A DNA stretch of 64,000 nt from CAYOEV01 sp964403075 (GCA_964403075.1 CAYOEV010000012.1:1-64000), one strand, 5' to 3'. Positions 25,410 to 34,844 are shown, numbered from the stretch's first letter. Translations and numbers: made by a program. The notes: generated by a model from the sequence alone, not told the origin.

Positions 25410-26807
25410 TTACAATTGGTCTCTGACTTGCTCTAAAAAGTCCTGCATGGCCAGGCGTAAATCCTTGCTCTTCATGCGGAAATTATTATTCATAAATGAG
25501 AACACAAATACTTTACCGGATTTGGCTTCAAGGTAGCCGCTAAGGCAATAATTGTTTTTCAGCGTACCAGATTTAGCAAAAATGTAAGGTTCAAACTGTA
25601 CCTGATCATCAAACTCGGAGGTGTTGGCGAAGTAGTTACGCAGCGTTCCGTTTACACCACCCGCAGGGAGAATATCTTTTACAAATTGCCAGCCGTAGGT
25701 CTTGTGCAAATGGCGGAGAACTCCAACAAAGTCCTCTGGACTGGCCAGATTATACCTCGACATGCCGGAGGCATCGTACCATTGTGGATCAGCGACAGGG
25801 GACAACCACTTTTCAATCGCGTAGTACCGGAAATCACTACCTTTTTTAAAACCTTGATGGGTCATGCATTGCACCAATAATTGCTCGGCCAGAAAATTAT
25901 CACTGTTAATGAGCATTTTCGCCAAGACGTCTTTGAGCATGATGCCGTGAAGCGTATCAGTAAGGGCATGTCTGGATGTCTGTAGTTGTACCTGTTTACC
26001 CAATGTATCTGAAAGTAGATGTACGGCCAATTCGGGGCTATAAATGAATGGCACTTGTTTGTTGTTAAAACTACCGTTCCAGGTACCAATCTCTGAAACA
26101 AACCAGTTTTGGTCCTCTTTTCTCCTCACGCGATTGTACCGCATGTCCGTGACTGGCTTCAACACACTCAGGCTGTTGAATAAGGCGGGAATGGCTTTAA
26201 GGCTGTTGCGGTGGTAGCTAAATCTTACCTGGTTGCCATAAATTGGAAACCAGGATAATTCAGGTTGGTAAGGGGAATAATAGTCGTCCCACATCCACCC
26301 GGTACCGTATCTGGGAAGTTCCGTTTCCGGAAACTCCATGATAATCTCGGTTTGTGTTTGCGCAGAGAGCCAGTCGAATACAGGTTGATACTCAAAGGCA
26401 GGGTGTAGAAAGGTGGGATCGCCCAACGGCCTGATAGTAAGCTGCGTACTTGTGGCTGAGTAGGCAAAGGTGGGCAGATGATAGTTCGAATCGTAAGTTT
26501 CCAAAGCCACCAGGGCGGTAAACAACTTTACGTTGGAGGCGGGCGTGTAGTATTTATCGCTTTGGTACCTCACTACCCATTCATCGTTCGACAAGTCATA
26601 CAATGCGAAACCTGTGAAGTGATTACTGAATACTGGCGAGGTGTGTAATCGTGTCTCTAGTTCTTCGATGGCCGGATGAAGTAGCTTTTGCTTTTCATGC
26701 CCTTCAATTGGATGTTTACCTTCAAAATGATTCTGCGCTAGGGTCAATTGAGCAAAGCCCAGACAAATTATCCAGAAACCAATGTTAAAGAACGAAGTGA
26801 CGAGCAT
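25410..26807 (-). CDS. dacB: D-alanyl-D-alanine carboxypeptidase/endopeptidase, PBP4 family (S13)
   Basis: A 465-residue periplasmic peptidoglycan hydrolase with signal peptide (residues 1-24). The three active-site motifs are present: SxxK as S91-NV-K94, SxN as S302-DN304, and K412-SG414 (the usual KTG replaced by KSG). Length fits the S13 family with its insert domain. It would cleave D-Ala-D-Ala or cross-bridges. It stands alone; the next minus-strand gene starts 121 bases downstream and a divergent antiporter gene lies upstream. Confidence 0.93.
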   Translation of the reverse strand: MLVTSFFNIGFWIICLGFAQLTLAQNHFEGKHPIEGHEKQKLLHPAIEELETRLHTSPVFSNHFTGFALYDLSNDEWVVRYQSDKYYTPASNVKLFTALVALETYDSNYHLPTFAYSATSTQLTIRPLGDPTFLHPAFEYQPVFDWLSAQTQTEIIMEFPETELPRYGTGWMWDDYYSPYQPELSWFPIYGNQVRFSYHRNSLKAIPALFNSLSVLKPVTDMRYNRVRRKEDQNWFVSEIGTWNGSFNNKQVPFIYSPELAVHLLSDTLGKQVQLQTSRHALTDTLHGIMLKDVLAKMLINSDNFLAEQLLVQCMTHQGFKKGSDFRYYAIEKWLSPVADPQWYDASGMSRYNLASPEDFVGVLRHLHKTYGWQFVKDILPAGGVNGTLRNYFANTSEFDDQVQFEPYIFAKSGTLKNNYCLSGYLEAKSGKVFVFSFMNNNFRMKSKDLRLAMQDFLEQVRDQL

Positions 26808-26958
26808 GATTCAGGAGCAATTATTTGAGACCTTAAAATGCAAAGAATATAGAGGTTAAACAACCATATTGCATCGTTTCTGCAAATTTTAAAATTGGTC
26901 TTTTTAATGTACTTTGCGCTTCAGTTCATTTCGCCCTCACTTGACTTGATTTTTTGGC

Positions 26959-28257
26959 ATGAGCATACTTGATCTTCTTACACTACTTATCTGTCTGGCC
27001 GCCATTTTCACTCTTGTCAATCTATCTGCCCTGAAGCTTCCTTCCACCATAGGGTTAATGGTCATTGCCCTCACGATGTCAGCGGTCATTTTGGTATTAG
27101 GTGTTTTCTATGATGGTTTTTTTGAAGCTGCCAGTGGCATAGTGGAAGAATTTGATTTCAAGGACGTCTTGCTAAATGTAATGTTGAATTTCTTGTTATT
27201 CGCAGGAGCTTTATCGACCGATTTAAACAAATTATTGGAGGAACGTGTGCCTGTCCTGGTTCTGGCCACAGCAGGTACCCTGATTTCAACATTCATTGTC
27301 GGGTATTTGATTTACAATATTTTTCCTTTATTAGGTTTTGAAATCGAACTGATTTACTGTTTGCTTTTTGGATCGCTCATTTCGCCCACTGACCCGATTG
27401 CCGTGTTGGCACTTGTTAAAAAGGTGGGTCTTTCGAAGAAATTGGAAATTAAAATAGCTGGTGAGTCTCTATTTAATGATGGAGTGGGTGTAGTGGTGTT
27501 TCTCACCATCCTGAGCATTGCGGAGGCGCAGGCGGGTGTAATTACTTCAGGAGGTCATGGGGGAGGTGAAATTACCCCTCTCAGCGTTGGGTTACTGTTT
27601 GCGACAGAGGTTTTTGGTGGTCTTATTTTGGGTGCTGTTTTAGGCTTTGTTGGGTTCAAGTTGCTCAACTTTATCGATAATGACCACGTTGAATTGGAAG
27701 TCCTGGTCACCTTGTCCCTGGTGATGGTTGGCGGCCGGGTGGCAGAACTGCTACATGTATCTGCGCCACTTGGCATGGTTATCTTGGGCTTGTTCGTCGG
27801 CAATCAGGGTCGGGATGAACACTTGGCCAACGCCACGGGAGAATATGTTTACAAATTCTGGCACTTGCTGGATGAAGCGTTGAACGCTATACTCTTCATT
27901 CTTATTGGTTTAGAAATTCTGGTGATTGCCGAAAGTTTCAATTTCAATTATTTGCTGTTTGGAGGCATCAGTATTTTGGTGGTGCTGACCGCTCGTTTTA
28001 TCGGTGTTTTTGTGCCGGTAAAACTGATGTCGTTTTTTCGAACTTTTGAGCCTCAAACGATCACAATATTAACGTGGGGTGGTTTAAGGGGAGGTATTTC
28101 TGTAGCTTTAGCACTTTCACTACAGGAACTAGATTTTATCGCCAATGAGGTGCGTGAAGTCGTTTTGTTCACTACATATAGCGTCGTGGTATTCTCTATA
28201 TTGTTCCAGGGCCTTACCATTGGCCAGTTACTTAAAAAGAAACCTGAGCAAGCGTAA
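26959..28257 (+). CDS. CPA1-family sodium:proton antiporter
   Basis: A 432-residue protein with about 12 membrane helices. The CPA1 ion-binding signature is visible as ISPTDPIAVLALV near residue 140 followed by GESLFNDGVGVVVFL near residue 170 (ND-G motif). The late LTWGGLRGGISVALALSL helix is also typical of NhaP/NHE proteins. It would exchange sodium (or potassium) for protons across the inner membrane. No regulatory cytosolic tail follows. A -7-like TACTTTG lies at 26910-26916, about 43 bases upstream. The GOLPH3-like gene follows by 50 bases and may be co-transcribed. Confidence 0.92.
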   Translation: MSILDLLTLLICLAAIFTLVNLSALKLPSTIGLMVIALTMSAVILVLGVFYDGFFEAASGIVEEFDFKDVLLNVMLNFLLFAGALSTDLNKLLEERVPVLVLATAGTLISTFIVGYLIYNIFPLLGFEIELIYCLLFGSLISPTDPIAVLALVKKVGLSKKLEIKIAGESLFNDGVGVVVFLTILSIAEAQAGVITSGGHGGGEITPLSVGLLFATEVFGGLILGAVLGFVGFKLLNFIDNDHVELEVLVTLSLVMVGGRVAELLHVSAPLGMVILGLFVGNQGRDEHLANATGEYVYKFWHLLDEALNAILFILIGLEILVIAESFNFNYLLFGGISILVVLTARFIGVFVPVKLMSFFRTFEPQTITILTWGGLRGGISVALALSLQELDFIANEVREVVLFTTYSVVVFSILFQGLTIGQLLKKKPEQA

Positions 28258-28307
28258 GGTAGATTTATGATTTTTTTTCAACTTCGTAACTAAAAACCGT
28301 ACTACAC

Positions 28308-28943
28308 ATGAAATTAAGCATTGCAGAAGGTTTGTATCTCATTGCCATGGATGATGAAGAAGGTCGTTTGCTGGCGGCGGCTGAAAGAACCATCGTGCCC
28401 GGTTTGTTGAGTGCCGGTATTTTAGAGCTATACCTGCACAAAAAAATCAATTTGAAAGACGGGCATATAGAAGTAATAGACAGCACAGGTGTCGGAAACA
28501 GAGTACTGGATCAGATACTAAAAAAAATAAAGACGGGCCACGAAGTAGTTGCACAGGTTCATGACTTAGAGAAAAATTTCAAAAGTGATATCATGAACGA
28601 CCTGAATGAATTACTCGTTCAGAGGGGTATTTTGCGGAAGGAAGAGACCAAGCTATTGTGGATTCCTCTTTCGGAGCGGATGGATAATGCCAATTATGCA
28701 TTCGAACAGGAAATTCGAAATAACCTTCAGGCAATGGTATTTAAAAGTGCCAAACCGAATCCAGCCTTCGCTATATTGATGTCCCTGATTTATGACTGCA
28801 ATATATTAAGTGAGGTTTTTCACGACAACGACGACTTGATTGATGCGGTGAAGGTTGCCAAGGATATAGTGGACATGCCCGAATTTGATGCCGAATTGTC
28901 CGGAGCTCTGAAATTGTTGAAAGCACATTTCGAAAAACTATAG
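28308..28943 (+). CDS. GOLPH3/VPS74-family (GPP34) protein
   Basis: A 211-residue protein with the GPP34 pattern: LSIAEGLYLIAMDDEEGRLL at the start, then GLLSAGILELYL, a G-H-I-E-V-like strand pair, and late helices with LLKAHFEKL. Eukaryotic GOLPH3 binds phosphatidylinositol-4-phosphate and retains Golgi enzymes; bacterial members exist in Bacteroidota and Actinobacteria and are uncharacterised. Two conserved features of the fold, the all-helical body and the hydrophobic beta-hairpin (about 56-66, NLKDGHIEVID), can be recognised. It follows the antiporter in the same direction. It is probably a peripheral membrane protein. Confidence 0.85.
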   Translation: MKLSIAEGLYLIAMDDEEGRLLAAAERTIVPGLLSAGILELYLHKKINLKDGHIEVIDSTGVGNRVLDQILKKIKTGHEVVAQVHDLEKNFKSDIMNDLNELLVQRGILRKEETKLLWIPLSERMDNANYAFEQEIRNNLQAMVFKSAKPNPAFAILMSLIYDCNILSEVFHDNDDLIDAVKVAKDIVDMPEFDAELSGALKLLKAHFEKL

Positions 28944-28987
28944 ACGCCCTTTTAACTTTTTGTACAAATGTGGCCGCTGGTTGGTGC

Positions 28988-29356
28988 TTATTTTAATGCA
29001 TCCAAAAAGAGGCTGTCTGCCAAAGTCGAGATTGCTGATGTTGGCTGACCACTCAATCTCGATAAAATCGCCACCTGTAACGTTTGATTGGCTTTGAGGT
29101 AGGCAAGTATACTGTCTTGCCGTTTCAACAGTGCATCCGCCTTAAAGGCCATGAAGCCAAATCCTTCGTGGGGATTGTTGTTGTCTCGCTCCATGATTAG
29201 ATATTCTACGCCGTCTACGGTTATAATCGAAAATTCCTCAGGTTTGTAGCTGTCCTCAATGACCTTGGGTCTGAATTCAGGCCCCTCATTCAGGTCGTGG
29301 TTTTCACAACCCATCACAAGGGCCAGAAAAATGATATAAATCCAGGTTTTGCTCAT
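28988..29356 (-). CDS. Small hypothetical lipoprotein coupled to the potassium channel gene
   Basis: A 122-residue protein with lipobox LVMGC (cysteine about residue 17). The mature part contains a short beta segment (IITVDGVEYLIMERDNNN) and a C-terminal helix. I recognise no family. Its ATG overlaps the stop codon of the upstream potassium channel gene by four bases (29353-29356), so the two are translationally coupled. A partner or regulatory role is possible but unproven. Confidence 0.78.
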   Translation of the reverse strand: MSKTWIYIIFLALVMGCENHDLNEGPEFRPKVIEDSYKPEEFSIITVDGVEYLIMERDNNNPHEGFGFMAFKADALLKRQDSILAYLKANQTLQVAILSRLSGQPTSAISTLADSLFLDALK

Positions 29357-30429
29357 TTTTTAATATATCCTTCAGCCACTTTGAATACTTTGGAAATCAG
29401 TTGAAAAGCTTTGCCGTTAAGGATGACCAGCAGATAATCTCCTTTCGCAATTTTCAATTCGCCCAAAGGATTTTTAACCAACTTCTTGTGGCCAAACTTA
29501 TCTCGCTTAGTGATACCTACCAGTATGGTATTGAAACGTTTCTTCAAATCGAAAAAGGCGTCCTGATAAGTCTGCCCGACGTAAGGATTGATGTCTGTAA
29601 CTAAAAATTGCTTGATGTCATAGTCGGTGTCATGCTCAGCGTAAGACATAATAGATTCACTAAAACTGGCCACATCCGGTTCAAACATGTAAGAAGCCAA
29701 AAGTTTGGAACTAATTTCAATACTGGAAATGGTATTGGAAACTCCGGCCGATAAAAAGGTGTCCTTTAAGTCAGGATTGTCTAAAGTGACAACAAAATCC
29801 GCATTGGGATACTTCTTTCGAATATTAAGGATATAAACAAGCTTGGCTGTGTCGTTGCCATTGTTTACGAAAATAATGGATGCATCTTCGATGTTGGCCT
29901 TACTTAGCATCTCGTAGTTATTGAAATCTGCATAGAGCGTAAAAACGTCTTCCCGATCATATCGTTCCCGAATGGTATCAATGTCTTTGCGCTGATCAGT
30001 GACGATGGTGATCTTTTTCCCAACCCCAATCAGCTGGTCCATGACCAGCCGGCTGAAATCGTTCCAGCCAATAATCACGGCATGTCCAATGAAATTTGTT
30101 CCAGAATGTCCGAGTCGCCTGTTTTCTTTAATCGTTGACATAAGTGTGGTGAATTGTCCTATTAATATACCGTAAATGCCCAAGCTGGCAATAATGAATA
30201 CGTAGCCTATGGCACGCCCATAGAGGGTGATTGGAAATAGGTCTCCGTATCCAACTGTGGTGAGCGTAACCAGAGAATACCAAATTACATTTTGGTAGGT
30301 GGTCAATGCTGACTGTGCGCTATCGCCTTCGAAGGTTTTTAAAAGATGGATGAGTAAGGCATACACCAACAACACCACCAAAATATTTCGGAAGATCCTG
30401 AGTGGTTTGTTGTTTTTAAAGTCCGCCAT
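29353..30429 (-). CDS. Two-TM potassium channel with cytosolic RCK (TrkA) domains
   Basis: A 358-residue protein. TM1 (about 12-31), the pore helix with selectivity filter TTVGYGD (57-63) and TM2 (about 72-97) are followed by a TrkA-N/RCK nucleotide-binding domain (about 110-225, HAVIIGWNDFSRL) and a TrkA-C-like tail (about 250-345). This is the architecture of MthK/KefC-like ligand-gated potassium channels. It should conduct potassium across the inner membrane under control of a bound nucleotide or ion. It is followed with a four-base overlap by a small lipoprotein gene. Confidence 0.93.
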   Translation of the reverse strand: MADFKNNKPLRIFRNILVVLLVYALLIHLLKTFEGDSAQSALTTYQNVIWYSLVTLTTVGYGDLFPITLYGRAIGYVFIIASLGIYGILIGQFTTLMSTIKENRRLGHSGTNFIGHAVIIGWNDFSRLVMDQLIGVGKKITIVTDQRKDIDTIRERYDREDVFTLYADFNNYEMLSKANIEDASIIFVNNGNDTAKLVYILNIRKKYPNADFVVTLDNPDLKDTFLSAGVSNTISSIEISSKLLASYMFEPDVASFSESIMSYAEHDTDYDIKQFLVTDINPYVGQTYQDAFFDLKKRFNTILVGITKRDKFGHKKLVKNPLGELKIAKGDYLLVILNGKAFQLISKVFKVAEGYIKK

Positions 30430-30474
30430 AGTCAGGTATTAAATCCTCAATTAACTTTCAAATTAACGCTAATT

Positions 30475-31284
30475 TCACTTCGAATTAAATGAACGCAGTT
30501 TAATCTGGGTGATTTTACGTTTCGTATCTAAAGGAAAATCTCCTTTCATGATCCAGTCATAAAAACTGGGTTCTTTGCGCAACACTTCCTCAACCTCTTT
30601 GCCGCGGTGTTTTCCAAAATTAAAAACTTCCTTTCCGTCTTTGAAGACCATTCGTCCGGCCAGGTCCACCTGGTTACTCATGGACAATCGATGAATGCTT
30701 TCCATATTATTTTCAATCGTCGTTACGCTATTGCCCAAATTATCTACCACATCCTGACCTTCGTATCGTTCGATTTGAGCCAGCAATACATCAAATGTGG
30801 CCTGGGTATCGGCGACGGCACTGTGGGCGTTTGTCAAATCGCGTTGACAATAAAATTGCAAGGCTGCTGCCAGATTGCGCTTTTCCATCATATGAAAGAT
30901 GCGCTGTGCATCGATAATTTTTCTTTTGTCTGTATCAAAATCCACATCTACACGCAGAAACTCTTCTACCAGCATGGGTAAGTCGAATTTTAGGACATTA
31001 AACCCTGCGAGGTCACAACCTTCAAGCCACTGTGCCAGTGATTTGGCTACCTGTCCGAAAGTGGGCTCGTTTTTTACATCCTCATCTCTAATGCCGTGGA
31101 TTAAACTGACCTCTTCTGGAATGGACATTTCCGGATTGATGAGGCGAGCTTTTTCTTCTTTACGCCCGTCGGGCATGAGCTTGATCATGGCTATCTCCAC
31201 GATTCGGTCCCTGGAAATACTCGTACCCGTGGTTTCAAGATCAAAAACCACAAGAGGTGCTTTAAGTTTTAATTGATAATTCAA
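30475..31284 (-). CDS. DEDDh 3'-5' exonuclease, DnaQ-like
   Basis: A 269-residue nuclease of the DnaQ superfamily. Motif I is FDLETTG with D15 and E17, motif II contains GFNVLKFDLPML, and motif III is the DEDDh H-x4-D as HSAVAD. A C-terminal FGKHRGKEVEEVL segment (about 222-260) resembles the domain found after the nuclease fold in exodeoxyribonuclease X-like proteins. It could act in repair or proofreading. The start is a TTG at 31284, which overlaps the upstream stop as TTGA; no ATG is available before motif I. Confidence 0.88.
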   Translation of the reverse strand: MNYQLKLKAPLVVFDLETTGTSISRDRIVEIAMIKLMPDGRKEEKARLINPEMSIPEEVSLIHGIRDEDVKNEPTFGQVAKSLAQWLEGCDLAGFNVLKFDLPMLVEEFLRVDVDFDTDKRKIIDAQRIFHMMEKRNLAAALQFYCQRDLTNAHSAVADTQATFDVLLAQIERYEGQDVVDNLGNSVTTIENNMESIHRLSMSNQVDLAGRMVFKDGKEVFNFGKHRGKEVEEVLRKEPSFYDWIMKGDFPLDTKRKITQIKLRSFNSK

Positions 31285-31733
31285 GAGATTGTGGTGTAGC
31301 GTTCGGCGTTGATACCCAGGCGTTTTAGAATCGCTTTGGCGGCAGATTTTGGATCTGGCTGAGAGAAGGTTTCTTTTTGAACATCTGAAACCTCGATCTT
31401 TGCAAGCGCCTGAATATCTGGATTGCCATCATAATAGACGAGGGTACCAGCTTTTGGTAAACCACGTATTAATTGTTCATAGGTGGTCATCTCAGGCACT
31501 GTCACATGATGAATCAATGCAATATGTGGTGAATAGCTTGTATCAGGTGTTTCAGAAAAAATAAAAACGATAGGCGCCGATGCATCTCCGGATAACAGCC
31601 CCTCCTGATAGAAGGCATAAGGCTTGTGGAAATGCTTTAGTGCTTTTTCACAATGCTGCCAAACTTCTGCGACTTCAGGTCCTGTAAGTAATATTCTCTG
31701 GTGATGCTCGATTAAGTGATTGATGTCGGACAT
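31281..31733 (-). CDS. Conserved hypothetical protein upstream of the exonuclease
   Basis: A 150-residue soluble alpha/beta protein with no recognised domain. It has a Rossmann-like alternation (IVFIFSETPD, HIALIHHVTVPEMTT, TLVYYDGNPD), and no signal peptide or membrane segment. It overlaps the exonuclease start by four bases, so it is translationally coupled. The closest visual resemblance is to the nucleotide-binding part of muramate ligases, but the P-loop is missing, so I make no functional call. Confidence 0.65.
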   Translation of the reverse strand: MSDINHLIEHHQRILLTGPEVAEVWQHCEKALKHFHKPYAFYQEGLLSGDASAPIVFIFSETPDTSYSPHIALIHHVTVPEMTTYEQLIRGLPKAGTLVYYDGNPDIQALAKIEVSDVQKETFSQPDPKSAAKAILKRLGINAERYTTIS

Positions 31734-31924
31734 TACAATAGTTAATCAACAAATATACAGACATTGTGGGGAAGGGTCATTTCAAAAATACATGTGTATA
31801 AGTGCACAATTAATGTGAATAGTGAGTGGATTAACAGGGGAGAATTAAATAATCAAGATTCCTTGATGGCGGTGGATCATGGAAATAAGTTTGTGTATCA
31901 ATTTCATCTTTTAATACTCCTTGA

Positions 31925-33466
31925 ATGGCAGACCAAGCTCCCGTGGTTGCGTCAGGTAAAACCCGACGCTTGAATGTAGCAGACCTTTCCCACCAACTGG
32001 CGAAACTACCTCCGCAGGCAGTAGAAATTGAGGAAGCCGTACTGGGTGCGCTGATGCTGGAGCGCGATGCGCTGTCCAATGTCATTGACATTCTTCATCA
32101 GGAAAGTTTCTACACCGAAGGTCATCAAAGCATCTATGAGGCCATAGTAGAACTTTTCAACCATAGCGAACCGGTGGATATCAAAACGGTGGTGCATCAG
32201 TTGCGTAAAAATGGTAAATTAGAAGTGGTGGGTGGAGCGTACTACATTTCTCAGCTAACCACAAAAGTCAACTCCGCCGCAAATATTGAAACCCATGCCC
32301 GTATTATCGCAGAGCAGTCGATCAAGCGGCAGTTAATTCGTATTTCTTCTGAAATCCTTAAAGATGCCTATGAGGATACCACAGACGTTTTTAAGCTTTT
32401 GGATCGTACCGAGCAATCATTATTCGATGTATCCGAATCACATATTCGTAAGAATTACGATAAAATGAGTGACCTGCTGCATCAGGCAATCACAGAAATC
32501 CAGATCAAAAAGAATCAGACTGACGGACTTACCGGTGTACCCAGTGGCTTCACTTCCCTGGATCGAATTACTTCGGGATGGCAAAAATCTGACCTACTCA
32601 TCATTGCTGCCCGACCGGGTATGGGTAAAACAGCTTTTGTAGTGAGTGCGCTCAGAAATGCGGCAGTAGAGTTTCAGATGCCGGTAGCCATTTTTTCGTT
32701 AGAAATGTCATCTGTGCAGTTGGTTAATCGAATGATTTCAGCAGAAGCGGAATTGGAAAGTGAAAAAATCAGGCGAGGAGATTTGGCCGATTATGAATGG
32801 GAGCAACTGGTACACAAAACGGACCGCCTGTCACAGGCACCCATATTTATTGACGACACGCCGGCCTTAGGTATATTAGAGTTAAGGGCCAAATGCCGAC
32901 GATTGGTGTCTCAACACAAGGTACAACTCATCATTATCGATTACCTGCAATTGATGACAGGGGATAGTTCAAAAAATTCGGGAGGTAACCGGGAGCAGGA
33001 AATTGCATCCATTTCGAGGGCATTGAAAGGCATTGCCAAGGAATTGGACGTGCCAGTGATTGCCCTCTCCCAGCTAAGTCGTGCCGTTGAAACCAGAGGG
33101 GGTGATAAGCGACCCCAATTATCCGATTTAAGAGAGTCTGGTTCCATTGAACAGGATGCTGACATGGTGATGTTTCTTTATCGGCCTGAATACTACGGTA
33201 TCGACCAGGATGAAGAGGGAACACCAACGACAGGTAAGGCAGAATTTATCATCGCTAAAAACAGGAACGGTCGTACTGGGACGGTTGACCTGAAATTCAT
33301 CGGTAAGTTTACGAAATTTACAGACATGGAGCCAAGTGGGGAGGCATATGGCCGGGAGTTTCCCGGAAGTAATAAAGACTTCGTTATCACCCTGCCAAGT
33401 AAAGCCAATAAGAAAGGTGAACAAGGGCTGGCCGACGATAACTTGGGTGAGGACGTGCCCTTTTAA
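31925..33466 (+). CDS. dnaB: Replicative DNA helicase DnaB
   Basis: A 513-residue hexameric helicase. The N-terminal DnaB domain (about 30-140; LPPQAVEIEEAVLGALML) is followed by a linker and the RecA-like ATPase. Walker A is ARPGMGKTA near residue 230, Walker B is QLIIIDYLQLM, and the arginine-finger region is RESGSIEQDADMVMFLYRP. It unwinds DNA at the replication fork. A 25-residue extension precedes the first domain. The intergenic stretch upstream (31734-31924) shows no clear promoter. The MDR oxidoreductase follows by 25 bases. Confidence 0.97.
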   Translation: MADQAPVVASGKTRRLNVADLSHQLAKLPPQAVEIEEAVLGALMLERDALSNVIDILHQESFYTEGHQSIYEAIVELFNHSEPVDIKTVVHQLRKNGKLEVVGGAYYISQLTTKVNSAANIETHARIIAEQSIKRQLIRISSEILKDAYEDTTDVFKLLDRTEQSLFDVSESHIRKNYDKMSDLLHQAITEIQIKKNQTDGLTGVPSGFTSLDRITSGWQKSDLLIIAARPGMGKTAFVVSALRNAAVEFQMPVAIFSLEMSSVQLVNRMISAEAELESEKIRRGDLADYEWEQLVHKTDRLSQAPIFIDDTPALGILELRAKCRRLVSQHKVQLIIIDYLQLMTGDSSKNSGGNREQEIASISRALKGIAKELDVPVIALSQLSRAVETRGGDKRPQLSDLRESGSIEQDADMVMFLYRPEYYGIDQDEEGTPTTGKAEFIIAKNRNGRTGTVDLKFIGKFTKFTDMEPSGEAYGREFPGSNKDFVITLPSKANKKGEQGLADDNLGEDVPF

Positions 33467-33491
33467 AATTCACTGGTCTCACTAATTCATT

Positions 33492-34475
33492 ATGAAAGCA
33501 TGGGTACTTACAGATACAGAAAATAAACTCCAGCTCCGGGAGTTGGTAAACCCTGAACCATCGGCAGGAGAGGCGCTTGTTCGTATCCAATTTTCCGGAC
33601 TAAACCGGAGAGATCAATGGATGTTGATTGGAAAATACCCGGGCATTGTTGCTAATACCATTCTTGGCTCCGATGGTTGCGGGGTGGTAGAAGTAGGTCC
33701 TGATGAGTGGAAAAGCAAGGAGGTGGTCATCAACCCAAATATTCGTTGGGGAGGGATGGAAGCGGCCCAGTCCTCGGATTATTCCATCCTTGGAATGCCG
33801 GTAAATGGCACGTTGGCAAATTATGTAAAAGTACCCTTGGATCGGTTGCACCGAAAACCAGATCACCTAACTCCTGCCGAAGCAGCAGCCTTGCCTTTGG
33901 CCGGACTAACGGCTTACAGGGCCACCCTTGTGAAAGGGAAAGCGGGAGAAGGAAAAAAAATACTGGTCACAGGCATAGGTGGGGGGGTAGCCCTGATGGC
34001 CTTGCTGTTCGCTCTGGCCGTAGGAGCTCAAGTGTGGGTAACCAGTAGTAGTCAGGATAAGATAGACCGCGCCTGTGAATTAGGGGCAAAAGGTGGCTAT
34101 TTATACACAGATCCAGAGTGGTTTCGAAAGGTAGGACCTCGGGGTTTTGACCTGGTGATTGATAGTGGTGGCGGACCTCAATTAAATAACTATCTGCGGG
34201 TAATCGCACCGGCAGGTAAAATTGTCATCTATGGCAGCACGGCAGGTTATCCGGATAAATTAGATGTTTTTCGGCTGTTTTGGTCACAGGCGACCATTGA
34301 GGGCAGTACCATGGGCAGTGACAAGGAATTCAAGGATATGCTGGCATTTGTTTCACGCCATCATTTAAAGCCTGTCATAGATCGTGAATACCCCAGCGCT
34401 TTAGGTTTGGAGGCATTTCAAAGGTTTCTTCATCCTAGTCATTTTGGTAAAATAGTAATTGACTGGACCCTTTAA
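33492..34475 (+). CDS. Medium-chain (MDR) quinone oxidoreductase-like protein
   Basis: A 327-residue NAD(P)H-dependent oxidoreductase of the medium-chain dehydrogenase/reductase family. An N-terminal GroES-like domain (about 1-125) is followed by a Rossmann domain with VTGIGGGVALMALLFA near residue 160. The zinc-binding cysteines of alcohol dehydrogenases are absent at the expected positions, so it belongs to the zinc-free quinone-reductase-like group. The substrate is not predictable. It follows dnaB closely on the same strand and converges with the TPR gene (one base between stop codons). Confidence 0.88.
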   Translation: MKAWVLTDTENKLQLRELVNPEPSAGEALVRIQFSGLNRRDQWMLIGKYPGIVANTILGSDGCGVVEVGPDEWKSKEVVINPNIRWGGMEAAQSSDYSILGMPVNGTLANYVKVPLDRLHRKPDHLTPAEAAALPLAGLTAYRATLVKGKAGEGKKILVTGIGGGVALMALLFALAVGAQVWVTSSSQDKIDRACELGAKGGYLYTDPEWFRKVGPRGFDLVIDSGGGPQLNNYLRVIAPAGKIVIYGSTAGYPDKLDVFRLFWSQATIEGSTMGSDKEFKDMLAFVSRHHLKPVIDREYPSALGLEAFQRFLHPSHFGKIVIDWTL

Positions 34476-34476
34476 T

Positions 34477-34800
34477 TTAGGGCTTATCAAAAATAAAATT
34501 TTGCAGCGCCCCCTTAAGTTCATTAAGTAATTTGTTTTCATGCTGTTCTGTGGCCAAACGAATGCCCGCTGTAAAGGTGTGCTCCGCTTCTTCCCATCTT
34601 TCCATGTCCCAATACAGGTGGGCCAAGGGGTAGTAAGTCGGCAGATATTCTGGAATGTCTGCGCGTAATTTTTCCAGGTACTTTCTGGTGACGCCGGCAT
34701 CTGTATCCTGGTATTCCATCGCCAGGGCATAATAGTTAAAAGGCTCATCCGGTTCGGCTTCAATGAATGCTTCCAGTCTTTTAACCCTTATCTCGTTCAT
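34477..34800 (-). CDS. Small TPR-type protein
   Basis: A 107-residue cytosolic protein with two to three tetratricopeptide-like helical hairpins; PFNYYALAMEYQ (about 20-31) and YYPLAHLYWDMERWEEAEHTF (about 56-76) match the TPR spacing W-LG-Y-A. It has no signal peptide. It is probably a small scaffold protein. It stands between two plus-strand genes and diverges from the M20 peptidase gene with 44 bases between the start codons, so the promoters of the two genes must be close together. Confidence 0.78.
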   Translation of the reverse strand: MNEIRVKRLEAFIEAEPDEPFNYYALAMEYQDTDAGVTRKYLEKLRADIPEYLPTYYPLAHLYWDMERWEEAEHTFTAGIRLATEQHENKLLNELKGALQNFIFDKP

Positions 34801-34844
34801 GACTTAAAACTAATTCTTCTCTATTATTGTGAAAATCTGAAAAT

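Noticed and set aside
31764..31973. Plus-strand 69-codon frame upstream of dnaB
   Set aside because: It overlaps the dnaB start in another frame and has no family-like features.
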